In this document: positions 15,561-24,183 of the stretch, in pieces
Layout: the number at the start of each line of letters is the position of its first letter
Numbering within the stretch: position 1 is the stretch's first letter
Assembly: GCA_900167925.1 (NCBI GenBank)
Contig: FUZM01000004.1
Coordinates: forward strand, 62,001 to 126,000
DNA length: 64,000 nucleotides
Origin: Bacteroidales bacterium WCE2008
GTDB taxonomy: Bacteria > Bacteroidota > Bacteroidia > Bacteroidales > UBA932
Reading direction: 5' to 3'
Program-made: the position numbers and the translations under genes
Notes under the pieces: generated by a model
Seen by the model: only the letters and a program-made list of their open reading frames with translations
Told to the model about the DNA's origin: nothing
The model's database searches: none

Positions 15561-18180
15561 AGTTACATTCTACAGTTAAAGGTATTGACAAGGTAATTAC
15601 GTTCTCCATTTCCGCTACAACTATCCTGCCGAGTTCCTCGATTTCTTCCGGCACGGCATCGAAAAGAAGCTCATCATGGATCTGAAGTACCATCTTGCTC
15701 TTCAGGCCCGCCTCGCGGATGCGCTTGTCGACGCTTATCATCGCAAGCTTGATTATATCGGCTGACGTGCCCTGAATAGGAGCATTTACGGCATTCCTCT
15801 CGGCCAGAGCCCTTATGGTAGCGTTCTTCGCCGTTATGTCCGGAAGATACCTCCTGCGTCCGAAGACTGTCTCGACATACCCTTTTTCGCGGGCGTCCGC
15901 AATAGTCTTGTCGATGAAAGTCCGGATCGAAGGGAAGGCGGCGAAGTAATCGTCGATGATCTTCTTGGCTTCCGTCCTGGAGACATGCAGCCTCTGGGCG
16001 AGCCCGAAAGATGAGATCCCGTACATGATTCCGAAGTTGGCGGTCTTCGCGATGCGCCTCTGGTCGGATGTGACCTCCTCTACCGGTATGCCGAAAATCT
16101 TGGCCGCAGTGGCCTTATGGACATCCAGCCCTGCCTTGAATGAGCTTATCAGATGCTCGTCGCCGCAGAGATGGGCCATGATCCTGAGCTCGATCTGGGA
16201 GTAGTCGGCGGACATTATGATTCCGTCCGGAGTCGCCGGTATGAAGGCTTTCCTGATCTCCTTTCCCCTCTCCGTGCGGATCGGAATGTTCTGCAGGTTA
16301 GGGTTGGAGGAGCTGAGTCTTCCCGTCGCCGTCAGAGCCTGGTTGAAGGTCGTATGGACCCTTCCCGTAACCGGGGAGACGTAGGTCGGAAATGGCTCTA
16401 TGTATGTAGAGAGCAGTTTCTTTACGGCTCTGAATTCAAGTATCTTGTCAATTATAGGGTGCCTGTCGGCAATGGCAGTAAGCGTCGTTTCGTCGGTGCT
16501 ATAGCTACCGCTGGCCGATTTCTTCATCTTCGGGTCGAGTTTCAGCTTTTCGAAGAGCACGATGCCTATCTGCTTCGGGGAAGAAACGTTCAGCCCCGGC
16601 TCGTCGGCCAGTTTCCTGACCTGGGCTTCGAGGGCATCCATTTCGACTTTGAGTTCATCGGCAAACGTCCTGAGCTGTCCGAGGTCTATCTTCACGCCTG
16701 CCCTTTCCATGCGGGCGAGCACTGCTGCGAGAGGGGCTTCCATATCTTCATACAGGGCTCCTACGCCGGCCTCGTCCATGCCTGCGCGGACCACTTCTCC
16801 GAGTTTCAGCACTGCCGCGGCTTCGAGATTCCTGTCCGGTCCGTTTGCCGGGCTTTCTTCCGCGACGTCGAACAGGGAAACAGGAGCCTCTTCTACGGGT
16901 GCGGCTTCTTCGATATCGACGCCGAGATAGCTCTTGGCGAGGATTTCGACCTTATGGCTCTTCTCCGGATTGATGAGATAATGCATCAGCTCGATGTCAT
17001 ATAGCCGGCCTCCGAGCTTTATTCCGGCATTCTCCAGAAGATTCGACTGGAGCTTGAGATCATATCCGTATTTCACGGCTTCGCCCTCCAGTATCTTGCG
17101 AAAATCCTTCGCAGCGCCTGAAGCGACGACGATTCCGCCGTCTTTCTTCTCGGCGGCCACGATCACCCTGCGGATATCGGCGAATATGCCCGGTCCCTCC
17201 GGTTCGACTATCAGCGAAATCTTTTCCGGAGCCATCTTCACGAGCTCTTCCGCCCCCGTCTCGGAATAATCCAGGCGCTTGACCTCCGCCACTGCCTTGG
17301 CAGCGCGAGAGCTATGGGCTATATATTTTCTCAGCGAGTTGAATTCGTATTTTTCGAAAAGGTCGGCGATTTCAGGAGCATAATCCAGGTCCAGCCTCAT
17401 CTCGTCGAGGCTTGTCTCTACCGGCACGTCGGTCTTTATTGTCACCAGGTCATGGCTCAGGCCGATATGTCCCCTGGCCTCCTCGAACTGCGTCTTCTGG
17501 CGGTCAGTAAGCTCGTCCAGATGGGCATAGATATTCTCGACGGTGCCATATTTTGCGATGAGCTTGCCGGCCCCGACTTCCCCGATGCCATGCACTCCGG
17601 GCACATTGTCGGCCGTATCTCCGCAGAGAGTCAGCATTTCGATCACCTGCTCAGGAGTCTTGATTCCGTATTTTTCACAGATTGCCTTGACATCGACGGT
17701 CTCGTCAGCCCCGCCGGCCTTTCCAGGCTTCACCTGGTACACATGCTCGGCGACCAGCTGGCCGTAATCTTTGTCCGGGGTGACCATATAGACGTCCGTC
17801 CCGGGTTTTCCGTAACTCTTCGCAACGGTTCCGATCACGTCGTCGGCCTCATATCCCGGAATCATCAAGGTCTTTATGTTCAAGGCTTTGCATATTTCCA
17901 GCAACGGTTCGAGGGCATCGATCACAAGCTGCGGAGTTTCGCTTCTGTTTGCCTTGTATTCGGGGTACATTTCGTTCCTGAAGGTGCCGCCGGGAGGATC
18001 GAACGCTATGGCCATATGGGTAGGCTTCTCTCTCTCGATGAGTTCGAGCACATATTTCGTGAAGCCATACAGGATTGACATGTCCATTCCCTTGGAATTG
18101 ATCATAGGACGACGCAGGAATGCGTAGTACATCTTGAAGATTAGGTTGTGACCGTCAATCAGGTATAGTTTGTCTGCCAT
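15532..18180 (-). CDS. polA: DNA polymerase I
   Basis: Repair and Okazaki-fragment polymerase of 882 residues. The N-terminal 5' nuclease domain (1-300) starts LYLIDGHNLIFKMYYAFLRR and keeps YEADDVIGT and LCGDTADNVPGV. The polymerase domain has motif A DYSQIELRIMAH, motif B RRIAKTANFGIMYGISSFG and motif C QIHDELLFDAV. In the middle domain the proofreading Exo I motif (D-x-E) is not seen: the corresponding stretch reads KISLIVEPEGPG. Proofreading is therefore probably absent, as in several other bacterial Pol I enzymes. The gene heads the polA-sigma-rsmG operon. A large structured repeat lies upstream. Confidence 0.96.
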   Translation of the reverse strand: MADKLYLIDGHNLIFKMYYAFLRRPMINSKGMDMSILYGFTKYVLELIEREKPTHMAIAFDPPGGTFRNEMYPEYKANRSETPQLVIDALEPLLEICKALNIKTLMIPGYEADDVIGTVAKSYGKPGTDVYMVTPDKDYGQLVAEHVYQVKPGKAGGADETVDVKAICEKYGIKTPEQVIEMLTLCGDTADNVPGVHGIGEVGAGKLIAKYGTVENIYAHLDELTDRQKTQFEEARGHIGLSHDLVTIKTDVPVETSLDEMRLDLDYAPEIADLFEKYEFNSLRKYIAHSSRAAKAVAEVKRLDYSETGAEELVKMAPEKISLIVEPEGPGIFADIRRVIVAAEKKDGGIVVASGAAKDFRKILEGEAVKYGYDLKLQSNLLENAGIKLGGRLYDIELMHYLINPEKSHKVEILAKSYLGVDIEEAAPVEEAPVSLFDVAEESPANGPDRNLEAAAVLKLGEVVRAGMDEAGVGALYEDMEAPLAAVLARMERAGVKIDLGQLRTFADELKVEMDALEAQVRKLADEPGLNVSSPKQIGIVLFEKLKLDPKMKKSASGSYSTDETTLTAIADRHPIIDKILEFRAVKKLLSTYIEPFPTYVSPVTGRVHTTFNQALTATGRLSSSNPNLQNIPIRTERGKEIRKAFIPATPDGIIMSADYSQIELRIMAHLCGDEHLISSFKAGLDVHKATAAKIFGIPVEEVTSDQRRIAKTANFGIMYGISSFGLAQRLHVSRTEAKKIIDDYFAAFPSIRTFIDKTIADAREKGYVETVFGRRRYLPDITAKNATIRALAERNAVNAPIQGTSADIIKLAMISVDKRIREAGLKSKMVLQIHDELLFDAVPEEIEELGRIVVAEMENVITLSIPLTVECNYGKNWLEAH

Positions 18181-18206
18181 AGTTCTCCGGATTAAGGAAC
18201 GAAATA

Positions 18207-18214
18207 CAAATATA
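18207..18214 (-). promoter_or_regulatory. -7 box TATATTTG for polA
   Basis: Minus-strand TATATTTG, 26 bp before the polA ATG. No TTTG is present at the usual distance, so only the -7 half is supported. Confidence 0.5.
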
Positions 18215-18253
18215 ACATTTTTTTCAATTCCCTCCAGTCCCTCATCTTTGCCG

Positions 18254-18422
18254 CAGTCCTGCTGACCAGGGTTCCGGGGACGTGGCCCCCCTCGGCCACG
18301 GGAAGAGGGACGGGGCCCGCAAGATGCAAGTTATCGCGAAGCGATGACGCGGCAGATTGTGGGAGGGTACGGAGTGAGCGTCAGCGAAAGAAGTTCCCCG
18401 GGACCCTGCGTCAGCAGGACTG
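18254..18422 (+). repeat. Structured intergenic element, copy B (169 bp)
   Basis: Arms 18254-18280 and 18395-18422 pair over 27 bp with one T18273.G18402 wobble and a single bulged C18409. Core: hairpin CGTGGCC/GGCCACG (18281-18287/18294-18300), loop CCCCTC whose last five bases can pair with GAGGG 18305-18309, then GGGGCCC (18313-18319). A second hairpin is GTTATCGC-GAA-GCGATGAC (18330-18348, one T.G pair), and GGGAGGG is at 18361-18367. A -7-like CATCTTTG (18243-18250) lies just before it on the same strand. Part of the 556 bp gene-free stretch upstream of polA. Confidence 0.88.
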
Positions 18423-18432
18423 TAGCGGGATG

Positions 18433-18649
18433 TCTGCTGGCGGGAGAAGGACGGGACGGCTCCGTCAAGTTCGGAAAAGCTGCTTGGTCGCTGTCGCCGC
18501 CTAAACGGCTAACTTCTCCCTTTTACGATGGGCGAGCCATCGTAACGGTCGTCAAACACACGCCGTTCTTCACGGCGCCGACGGCCGCTCCCGCGCTCTC
18601 CGCTTTTCCTCAATTCCTCCGCCGCCTCCGCCCTTCTCCCGCCAGCAGA
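18433..18649. repeat. Second large inverted-repeat element (D, 217 bp), beside copy B
   Basis: Perfect 17 nt arms CTGCTGGCGGGAGAAGG at 18434-18450 and their complement at 18632-18648, extended by a T-A pair to 18433/18649. Between them is a string of smaller hairpins: GACGG/CCGTC at 18455-18466, ACGATGG/CCATCGT near 18515-18545, and CGCCGT/ACGGCG near 18561-18577. It does not share the CGTGGCC core of copies A-C. It begins 10 nt after copy B ends. A 13-mer inside it (18489-18501) recurs in reverse complement at 38175-38187, next to copy C. No protein gene is supported here. Confidence 0.75.
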
Positions 18650-18678
18650 AAGGCCCGACTCGAATCAGCCAGACGAAA

Positions 18679-18704
18679 AAGGATGGCCGAAGAGGGCCAT
18701 CCTT
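18679..18704 (-). terminator. Terminator at the end of the mannan locus
   Basis: Ten-base-pair stem AAGGATGGCC/GGCCATCCTT with a six-base loop; on the minus strand it is followed by a T run. It lies about 33 bp beyond the stop of the MFS transporter gene and ends the polysaccharide operon. Confidence 0.85.
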
Positions 18705-18736
18705 TGGAATAACAAATACCTACATGAATGAAGATG

Positions 18737-20164
18737 CTATCTGCGAGCAGAAAGTTTCTCTCTAATTGAAGCCATACGCGATTCCGTAAGAGGATAGAAC
18801 AGCAGGCAGAGGGCACCGAGAAGGGCGCCGATTGCCGGGATATAGCTCATCAGGCCACGGATGGCAGCAAGAGTCTGAGGCGCCTGGACTGCAGCATCCT
18901 TGTCATATGCGAAGATTGCAAGAATCTGCATCAGCAAGAAAGCGCCGAGGGCCCCGCCGAACTTCTGAGCCATAGAAGAAGACGAGAAAATAAGTCCGGT
19001 AGAAGCCGAGCCGTTCTTCTCCTCCGAATAATCGGCGACATCGGCAAACATCGACCACAGCAGAGGAGACTGGACACCAAAAGCAATGCATATAAGCACC
19101 TGCAGCACCAGAAGTCCCCAGAAACCGGCAGGAGTCTCAGGCAGGAAGAATATCGCCACACTCAGCACAGAAACCGTCAGAAGCACAGAGATAAAAGTCG
19201 CCTTCTTGCCGATACGCTCCGAAAGCGGCACAGTAAACAGCACCCCGACCATCTGCGCCACCTCGCCAATGAAAAGATAGACAGCGCAAGTCAGGAACAC
19301 GCTCGTGCCGAGGATATTCGAGAAATAATATGCAGCGGCTCCGCCTCGGATCGAATTGAACAGCAATATACCGATACCTGCGCCAAGAAGCAGCCACCAA
19401 GGCCTGTTACGGCCTAGAGCCTTGAGATCCTCTGCGATAGAAGAGCCTCCCTCGGAAACCGCCTTATGTTCAGTCCCCACCCGCTCCCTAGTCATAAGGA
19501 AGCAAAGCAGAAACAGCACGAAACAGCACAGAGAAACGATGCCGACGACAAGAGTCCACTGTCCGGGAGCAGCATCGCCGACTCCGCGCACCACCCTCTC
19601 GCTACCGTCCGGCATAACACGCACGGTACCGGAAATCAGCTTCTCGAACACGCCGAATATCCCCATGGCGATGAAACTGCCGATATACGCAAAGAACATC
19701 CTGTAAGACGAGAAAACCGATTTCTCACGGCTGTCCGGAGTGACGACTCCCAGCATGGCCCCGTAAGGCACGTTGATAGCCGTATAGACAGTCATCATGA
19801 GGATATACATCACATACGCATATACATGCTTCAGGCCATAGCTGGCATCAGGAGTATAGAAAGACAGAAGGCCTATAAGCGAGAACGGCAGAGCCACCCA
19901 GAGAAGATACGGACGATACTTTCCCCATCTGGATCGGGTCCTGTCGGCGATGATTCCCATGACAGGGTCCGATATTGCATCATACAGTTTTGTGATAAGA
20001 AGCAGGAAAGCCGCATGCTGAGGCTTAAGCCCGAACACATCCGAATAGAAGATCGGCAGATAATACGAAAAAATCTTCCAGAACATCGAAGACGACATGT
20101 CTCCGAAGCCATATCCGATCTTTTCCTTCAATGTCGGCTTAGCCGGTGCAGTAATGATATCCAT
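18737..20164 (-). CDS. MFS sugar transporter of the GPH (melibiose carrier) family
   Basis: Inner-membrane cation symporter of 475 residues with about 12 membrane helices. The signatures are ISDPVMGIIADRTRSRWGKYRPYLL (cut here to GIIADRTRSRWGKYRPYLL, near residue 75), MTVYTAINVPYGAM and FGVQSPLLWSMFADVADY. It is the last gene of the mannan locus, 20 bp after the GH130 phosphorylase. By its position it should import mannobiose or mannosyl-glucose for phosphorolysis inside the cell; this is inference from context, since the family covers many glycosides. Confidence 0.9.
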   Translation of the reverse strand: MDIITAPAKPTLKEKIGYGFGDMSSSMFWKIFSYYLPIFYSDVFGLKPQHAAFLLLITKLYDAISDPVMGIIADRTRSRWGKYRPYLLWVALPFSLIGLLSFYTPDASYGLKHVYAYVMYILMMTVYTAINVPYGAMLGVVTPDSREKSVFSSYRMFFAYIGSFIAMGIFGVFEKLISGTVRVMPDGSERVVRGVGDAAPGQWTLVVGIVSLCCFVLFLLCFLMTRERVGTEHKAVSEGGSSIAEDLKALGRNRPWWLLLGAGIGILLFNSIRGGAAAYYFSNILGTSVFLTCAVYLFIGEVAQMVGVLFTVPLSERIGKKATFISVLLTVSVLSVAIFFLPETPAGFWGLLVLQVLICIAFGVQSPLLWSMFADVADYSEEKNGSASTGLIFSSSSMAQKFGGALGAFLLMQILAIFAYDKDAAVQAPQTLAAIRGLMSYIPAIGALLGALCLLFYPLTESRMASIREKLSARR

Positions 20165-20184
20165 CTGAAACCTGATTATTAGTC

Positions 20185-21360
20185 CTACATAGATAGCGAA
20201 AGATTCTTGTCTATAAGCGCGTTCAGACGTCGTACTGAAGCAGAAGTGGTAAACAGATCCGGCTCAGTATTCATACAGTAATCCACGAGTCTGTCGACGG
20301 TAGAAGTCGCCACATGGAGACGCGTATCGCAGGAAGCATAATATATAAAGACCTTTCCGTCCTCATCGGCAATCCATCCGTTAGAGAACAGGACGTTCAT
20401 GACGTCACCCACATACTCCTCCCCTTCCGGGACCATGAAGAAACCGGCAGGTTCGGCAATCACTTTCGAAGGATCCTCCAGCGAAGTCATGTACATATAA
20501 AGCACATAACGCAGGCCGGAAGCGCAGCCCCTGACGCCATGGGCCAGATGCAGCCAGCCCCTGTCAGTCTTGATAGGAGCAGGACCTTCGCCATTCTTGG
20601 TCTCCTTGATAGTATGGTATCTCCTGCAGTTGATTATCTTCTCGGAAGTGACCACGGCATTCTCCATGCTGTCCACCAGGGCCCAGCCGATACCGCCGCC
20701 GTTTCCGGCATCTATGAATCCATCCTGAGGGCGGGTGTAAAGAGCATATTTCCCATTCACGAACTCAGGATGAAGAACGACATTGCGCTGCTGAGAATCA
20801 GAAACCAGATCCGGCAGTCTTTCCCAATTGACCAGATCCTTGGTACGGGCGATTCCCGCAGCTGCGACGGCAGACGAAAGATCGCCTTCCGGAGCATCCG
20901 GATCCTTACGCTCGACGCAGAATATACCATAGATCCACCCGTCTTCATGGGCAGTAAGTCTCATGTCATATACATTCGTGGCAGGTTCGCCATAATCAGG
21001 CATAGTCACGGGGTGGTCCCAGAACCGGAAATTGTCGATTCCGTTCGGGCTCTCGGCGATAGCGAAGAATGATTTGCGGTCAGCACCTTCGACACGGGCG
21101 CAGACGACATATTTGTCCTTCCACTTTATAGCTCCAGCATTGAATGCGGCATGGATGCCGAATCTCTCCTCCAGGAAAGGATTGGATTTCCTGTCCAGAT
21201 CATATCTCCAGAACAAAGGGGCATGGTCACCGGTAAGAACAGGGTTCTCATATCTCTCAAACACACCATTGCCGTATATAGGCGAGTTTTTCTTAGCAAT
21301 AAGTTCCTGGTGGCGTGCTTCCAGCCACGCCAGACGTTCTTCAAAACTCATATTCTCCAT
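20185..21360 (-). CDS. GH130 phosphorylase, probably 4-O-beta-D-mannosyl-D-glucose phosphorylase
   Basis: Splits mannosyl-glucose with phosphate into mannose 1-phosphate and glucose in the cytoplasm. The 391-residue protein has no signal peptide and resembles the GH130_1 enzyme of Bacteroides fragilis. The general acid would be Asp132 in TNVYDMRLTAHEDG. Other conserved stretches are HAAFNAGAIKWKDKY, QRNVVLHPEFVNGKYALYTR and HTIKETKNGEGPAPIKT. In the known pathway its substrate is made by a cellobiose/mannobiose 2-epimerase, which is not present in this locus. It lies between the GH26 mannanase and the MFS carrier. Confidence 0.9.
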   Translation of the reverse strand: MENMSFEERLAWLEARHQELIAKKNSPIYGNGVFERYENPVLTGDHAPLFWRYDLDRKSNPFLEERFGIHAAFNAGAIKWKDKYVVCARVEGADRKSFFAIAESPNGIDNFRFWDHPVTMPDYGEPATNVYDMRLTAHEDGWIYGIFCVERKDPDAPEGDLSSAVAAAGIARTKDLVNWERLPDLVSDSQQRNVVLHPEFVNGKYALYTRPQDGFIDAGNGGGIGWALVDSMENAVVTSEKIINCRRYHTIKETKNGEGPAPIKTDRGWLHLAHGVRGCASGLRYVLYMYMTSLEDPSKVIAEPAGFFMVPEGEEYVGDVMNVLFSNGWIADEDGKVFIYYASCDTRLHVATSTVDRLVDYCMNTEPDLFTTSASVRRLNALIDKNLSLSM

Positions 21361-21417
21361 ATATTGTTATTTATTGTTTTAAGCTTACATATCCCCGGTC
21401 AGGTAGGGAATGACGGA

Positions 21418-22560
21418 CTAAGGCCGGAACGACGACAGGAGAGAGATCTCCGGCAGCGAAGCGAATTCCCCGAAGTCGCCCTCATTCCCAGGATACGGCG
21501 CATAAAAATGCGTCTCCCTGTCCCATGCATTTCTCCACGTCAGCACATAGACAATCGGAAAATCCTTTACCGCAGGATAAAGCACCGAAGTCCACCAGCT
21601 CTTGTCCGGGAGGCCCTCCATTCCGGTTTCGGAAAGAGTCATCAGCTTTCCGTGGGCCGAAGCAAGAGACTTGACGATGGAAAGGCCAAGATCCAGCTGC
21701 CCGGCATAACGCTTTCCGGCATCTTCCAGACTCTCGCCCTCCATGACAGTCTCATAATGGTCATACCCCAGGATATCGACGACATCATCACCCGGATAAC
21801 GGGACATATACTGCTCCGCCGTAATCCCGGAATTCGGAGAATAACACATTATGATATTGTCCAGTCCCCTGTCATTTCTCAGATACTCGACCGTCCTCCT
21901 GAAAAGGGCGATATACTCATCCGCAGTACAAAGGGCTCCGCCCCACCAGAACCAGCTGCCGATATTCTCATGCCACGGCCTGAAAATGACCGGTATCAGA
22001 TTACCCTTATCGTCACGGAGCGAGTCCATGAAATCGCCCAGCCTCTCCAGCCAGACTCCGAACATCTCCGCCTTCTCCCCTCCTTCGAGGACAGAAGTCA
22101 CTGCCTTGTCGGAACTGATATCCCAGGCATCACCGCCTGTATAAGGATTGTGCGGGTGCCATGAGAACGTCACGATTCCTCCCCTTCCGGCATGCTCTAC
22201 AGCAGCCCGGCGCATCAGCAGGAACGGGACTTTGTCAATGCTCCAGTCCCATCCCAGTTCCAGACCGCCGAGTTCGAATCCCACGACAGCCGGATAATCT
22301 CCGGCGACAGCCTTGACATCCGAACGGTTCAACGCATCTGTCGCTGCGGAATCAGGATCCACACACCATGAATGGCCATAAACGAGGTCATCCTGATGGC
22401 CATAAAGAATCTTGCCGGCCTTTACTGAAGCCGCCATACGATCCATCATGATCCGGGTTTCTTCGTTAAAAGCTGTTCCGGCCGCTTCTTTATTGCGTCC
22501 GCAGCCGGATACAGCAACTACTAATGATAAAATGATGCTAAGTTTAAGGATTAGATTCAT
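21418..22560 (-). CDS. GH26 beta-mannanase, lipoprotein
   Basis: Endo- or exo-acting beta-1,4-mannanase anchored to a membrane by a lipid. The signal peptide MNLILKLSIILSLVVAVSGC ends with the lipobox Cys20. The GH26 fold is complete in 380 residues: acid/base Glu198 in FRPWHEN and nucleophile Glu311 in LSETGMEG, with GYDHYE and the aromatic subsite WFWWGG. I use ATG at 22560, two bases after the stop of the upstream GH5 gene; a TTG at 22566 would overlap that gene. The compact single domain with no binding module suits release of mannobiose, but the exact product cannot be read from sequence. Confidence 0.92.
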   Translation of the reverse strand: MNLILKLSIILSLVVAVSGCGRNKEAAGTAFNEETRIMMDRMAASVKAGKILYGHQDDLVYGHSWCVDPDSAATDALNRSDVKAVAGDYPAVVGFELGGLELGWDWSIDKVPFLLMRRAAVEHAGRGGIVTFSWHPHNPYTGGDAWDISSDKAVTSVLEGGEKAEMFGVWLERLGDFMDSLRDDKGNLIPVIFRPWHENIGSWFWWGGALCTADEYIALFRRTVEYLRNDRGLDNIIMCYSPNSGITAEQYMSRYPGDDVVDILGYDHYETVMEGESLEDAGKRYAGQLDLGLSIVKSLASAHGKLMTLSETGMEGLPDKSWWTSVLYPAVKDFPIVYVLTWRNAWDRETHFYAPYPGNEGDFGEFASLPEISLLSSFRP

Positions 22561-22562
22561 AA

Positions 22563-24122
22563 TCAATTGGTTTTCGGAGCCCTGTCATATACACTCTGGA
22601 GAGTATAGCTTTCGTCCGTGCTGAGCATTCCCTTTACGAGAAGATCCACGATCTCCTTAGAATTCCCTATATACTTGCCGGTACCATGGTCAATGTAGCC
22701 GTGGCACTCCTTTCCGGTCTGAGTACTTCCGTTATCCCACAGGATTCCCGGTAAGGAATAGGTATGCGCAGCTTTGGAGACATACTCCATATAGTATTTA
22801 TAGAACATCCATGCCCGGGCATCCCCTTTGCTTCTCATCGAACAGCCGAATTCGCCAAGATATACAGGTATCCCCTTGCTGATGAATTCCGTATTAAGTC
22901 TGGAGAAGAGATCCGTTATCTCTTTCTCCCCTTCCGGGGTCTTCTTTCCTGCGGCGCCGGTATGGCCCCACTCAGGATACTGTTTGTTCCCTATAGTATA
23001 TTCATACGGATCATAGCAATGCACTGCCATCATGACCTTTCCGGCAGGATCCTCCGGCAGTCTGAAATACTTCGTCCATGAAGTACCTGCGGCGTATGTA
23101 GGAACACCCAGCCAGCGGGTAGCGTTGTTGCCTCCTGTAGCACGTACGGCATCCACGAAAACCTGATTCCATTCGTTAAGCACATCACACTGCTTGGAAG
23201 GGTCAGCCTGGAAAGCAGCGCTCCAGCCCCATCCTCCGTCCTGAATCTCATTGAAGGACTCCATGATAAGGAAATCTCCCTTATCCTTGAACTTATTGGC
23301 GATATGGGTCCATACAGCCGCGATTTCCGCCTTTATCGCTTCATTGGTCCTGGCATCCTTAGATGCAGAAAGGATATCCAGCCAATGGTCGTCATTGTTG
23401 TTTTCGTCGTGATGGGTATTGATGATGACCTTAAGTCCGGCTTTCTCGGCATATCCTACCACCTCATATATACGGTTCATCCAAGTCTCGTCAATATTGT
23501 ACTCAGGTCCTGGACCTATCATATTGAGCCACGTGACAGGGATTCGCACTGATGTGAATCCGGCTTTCTTCACCCCGTCGAAAGTAGCCTGGGTCGCCTT
23601 GGCATTACCCCAGACGGTCTCGTCCGGATAATTGTATTTATCTCCGGCCCATGAGCCGTTGTAGAAAGCATCGAACTGGTTACCCATATTCCAGCCGAGA
23701 CCGAGAAGATCGTATGCAGGATTAGCCGACGGTCCGACCGGCTTCGCCGCGGCATCCTGGGATACGCTTATCCCGACCGGAGAAAAGCCCTGGCAAGTAA
23801 GGGTCACACTACCGCTGCGGGGCTCGTATGTCGGATTCTCGCCGACGGTCACCGTAAGTTTCACTTTATATGTATCCTGATTGTACGGACCCAGTTCGGC
23901 TTTGATCCAGTCTCCGGAGACAGAGACCGCAGGCTTGGACGGGGAGGAGATGGCGACGACGACCGACGTTCCCTCTACGGGAGCGCTGACAGACGCGACA
24001 TCTACCGTTACCGCCTTAGGGGCCGGGACGGACGGTTCCTTCTTTTCGGCATCATCCTTTGAGCAGGAACATGCCGCAAGAAAAATCATAGATAATACAA
24101 AGAAACTGACGTGTGCTTTCAT
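22563..24122 (-). CDS. BACON-domain GH5 endoglucanase/mannanase, lipoprotein
   Basis: A 519-residue lipoprotein (lipobox FLAAC, Cys18). Residues about 35-125 are a BACON-type beta-sandwich (VSVSGDWIKAELG, SGSVTLTCQGFSPVGISVSQD). Residues about 135-510 are GH5, with acid/base Glu292 in MESFNEIQDG and nucleophile Glu424 in VYLGEFGCS. The pattern GNNATRWLGVPTYAAG is typical of subfamily GH5_4, so it may cut the glucose-containing parts of glucomannan. Subfamily and substrate are inferred. It is cotranscribed with the GH26 gene and separated from the upstream glycan-binding protein by a strong hairpin. Confidence 0.9.
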   Translation of the reverse strand: MKAHVSFFVLSMIFLAACSCSKDDAEKKEPSVPAPKAVTVDVASVSAPVEGTSVVVAISSPSKPAVSVSGDWIKAELGPYNQDTYKVKLTVTVGENPTYEPRSGSVTLTCQGFSPVGISVSQDAAAKPVGPSANPAYDLLGLGWNMGNQFDAFYNGSWAGDKYNYPDETVWGNAKATQATFDGVKKAGFTSVRIPVTWLNMIGPGPEYNIDETWMNRIYEVVGYAEKAGLKVIINTHHDENNNDDHWLDILSASKDARTNEAIKAEIAAVWTHIANKFKDKGDFLIMESFNEIQDGGWGWSAAFQADPSKQCDVLNEWNQVFVDAVRATGGNNATRWLGVPTYAAGTSWTKYFRLPEDPAGKVMMAVHCYDPYEYTIGNKQYPEWGHTGAAGKKTPEGEKEITDLFSRLNTEFISKGIPVYLGEFGCSMRSKGDARAWMFYKYYMEYVSKAAHTYSLPGILWDNGSTQTGKECHGYIDHGTGKYIGNSKEIVDLLVKGMLSTDESYTLQSVYDRAPKTN

Positions 24123-24146
24123 TATATAAAATTTGTTTACTGGCTA

Positions 24147-24172
24147 CCGGAGGCGGTATCACCCGCCTCCGG
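24147..24172 (-). promoter_or_regulatory. Intra-operon hairpin between glycan-binding protein and GH5 genes
   Basis: Ten-base-pair stem CCGGAGGCGG/CCGCCTCCGG with a six-base loop and no T run on the minus strand. In this position it is more likely an mRNA-stabilising or processing hairpin than a full terminator. Confidence 0.6.
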
Positions 24173-24183
24173 CAATAAAAGTG

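Noticed and set aside
18344..18816. Open frames across the two structured repeats upstream of polA
   Set aside because: They read through inverted repeats and a terminator; the products are arginine- and proline-rich by composition and resemble nothing known.
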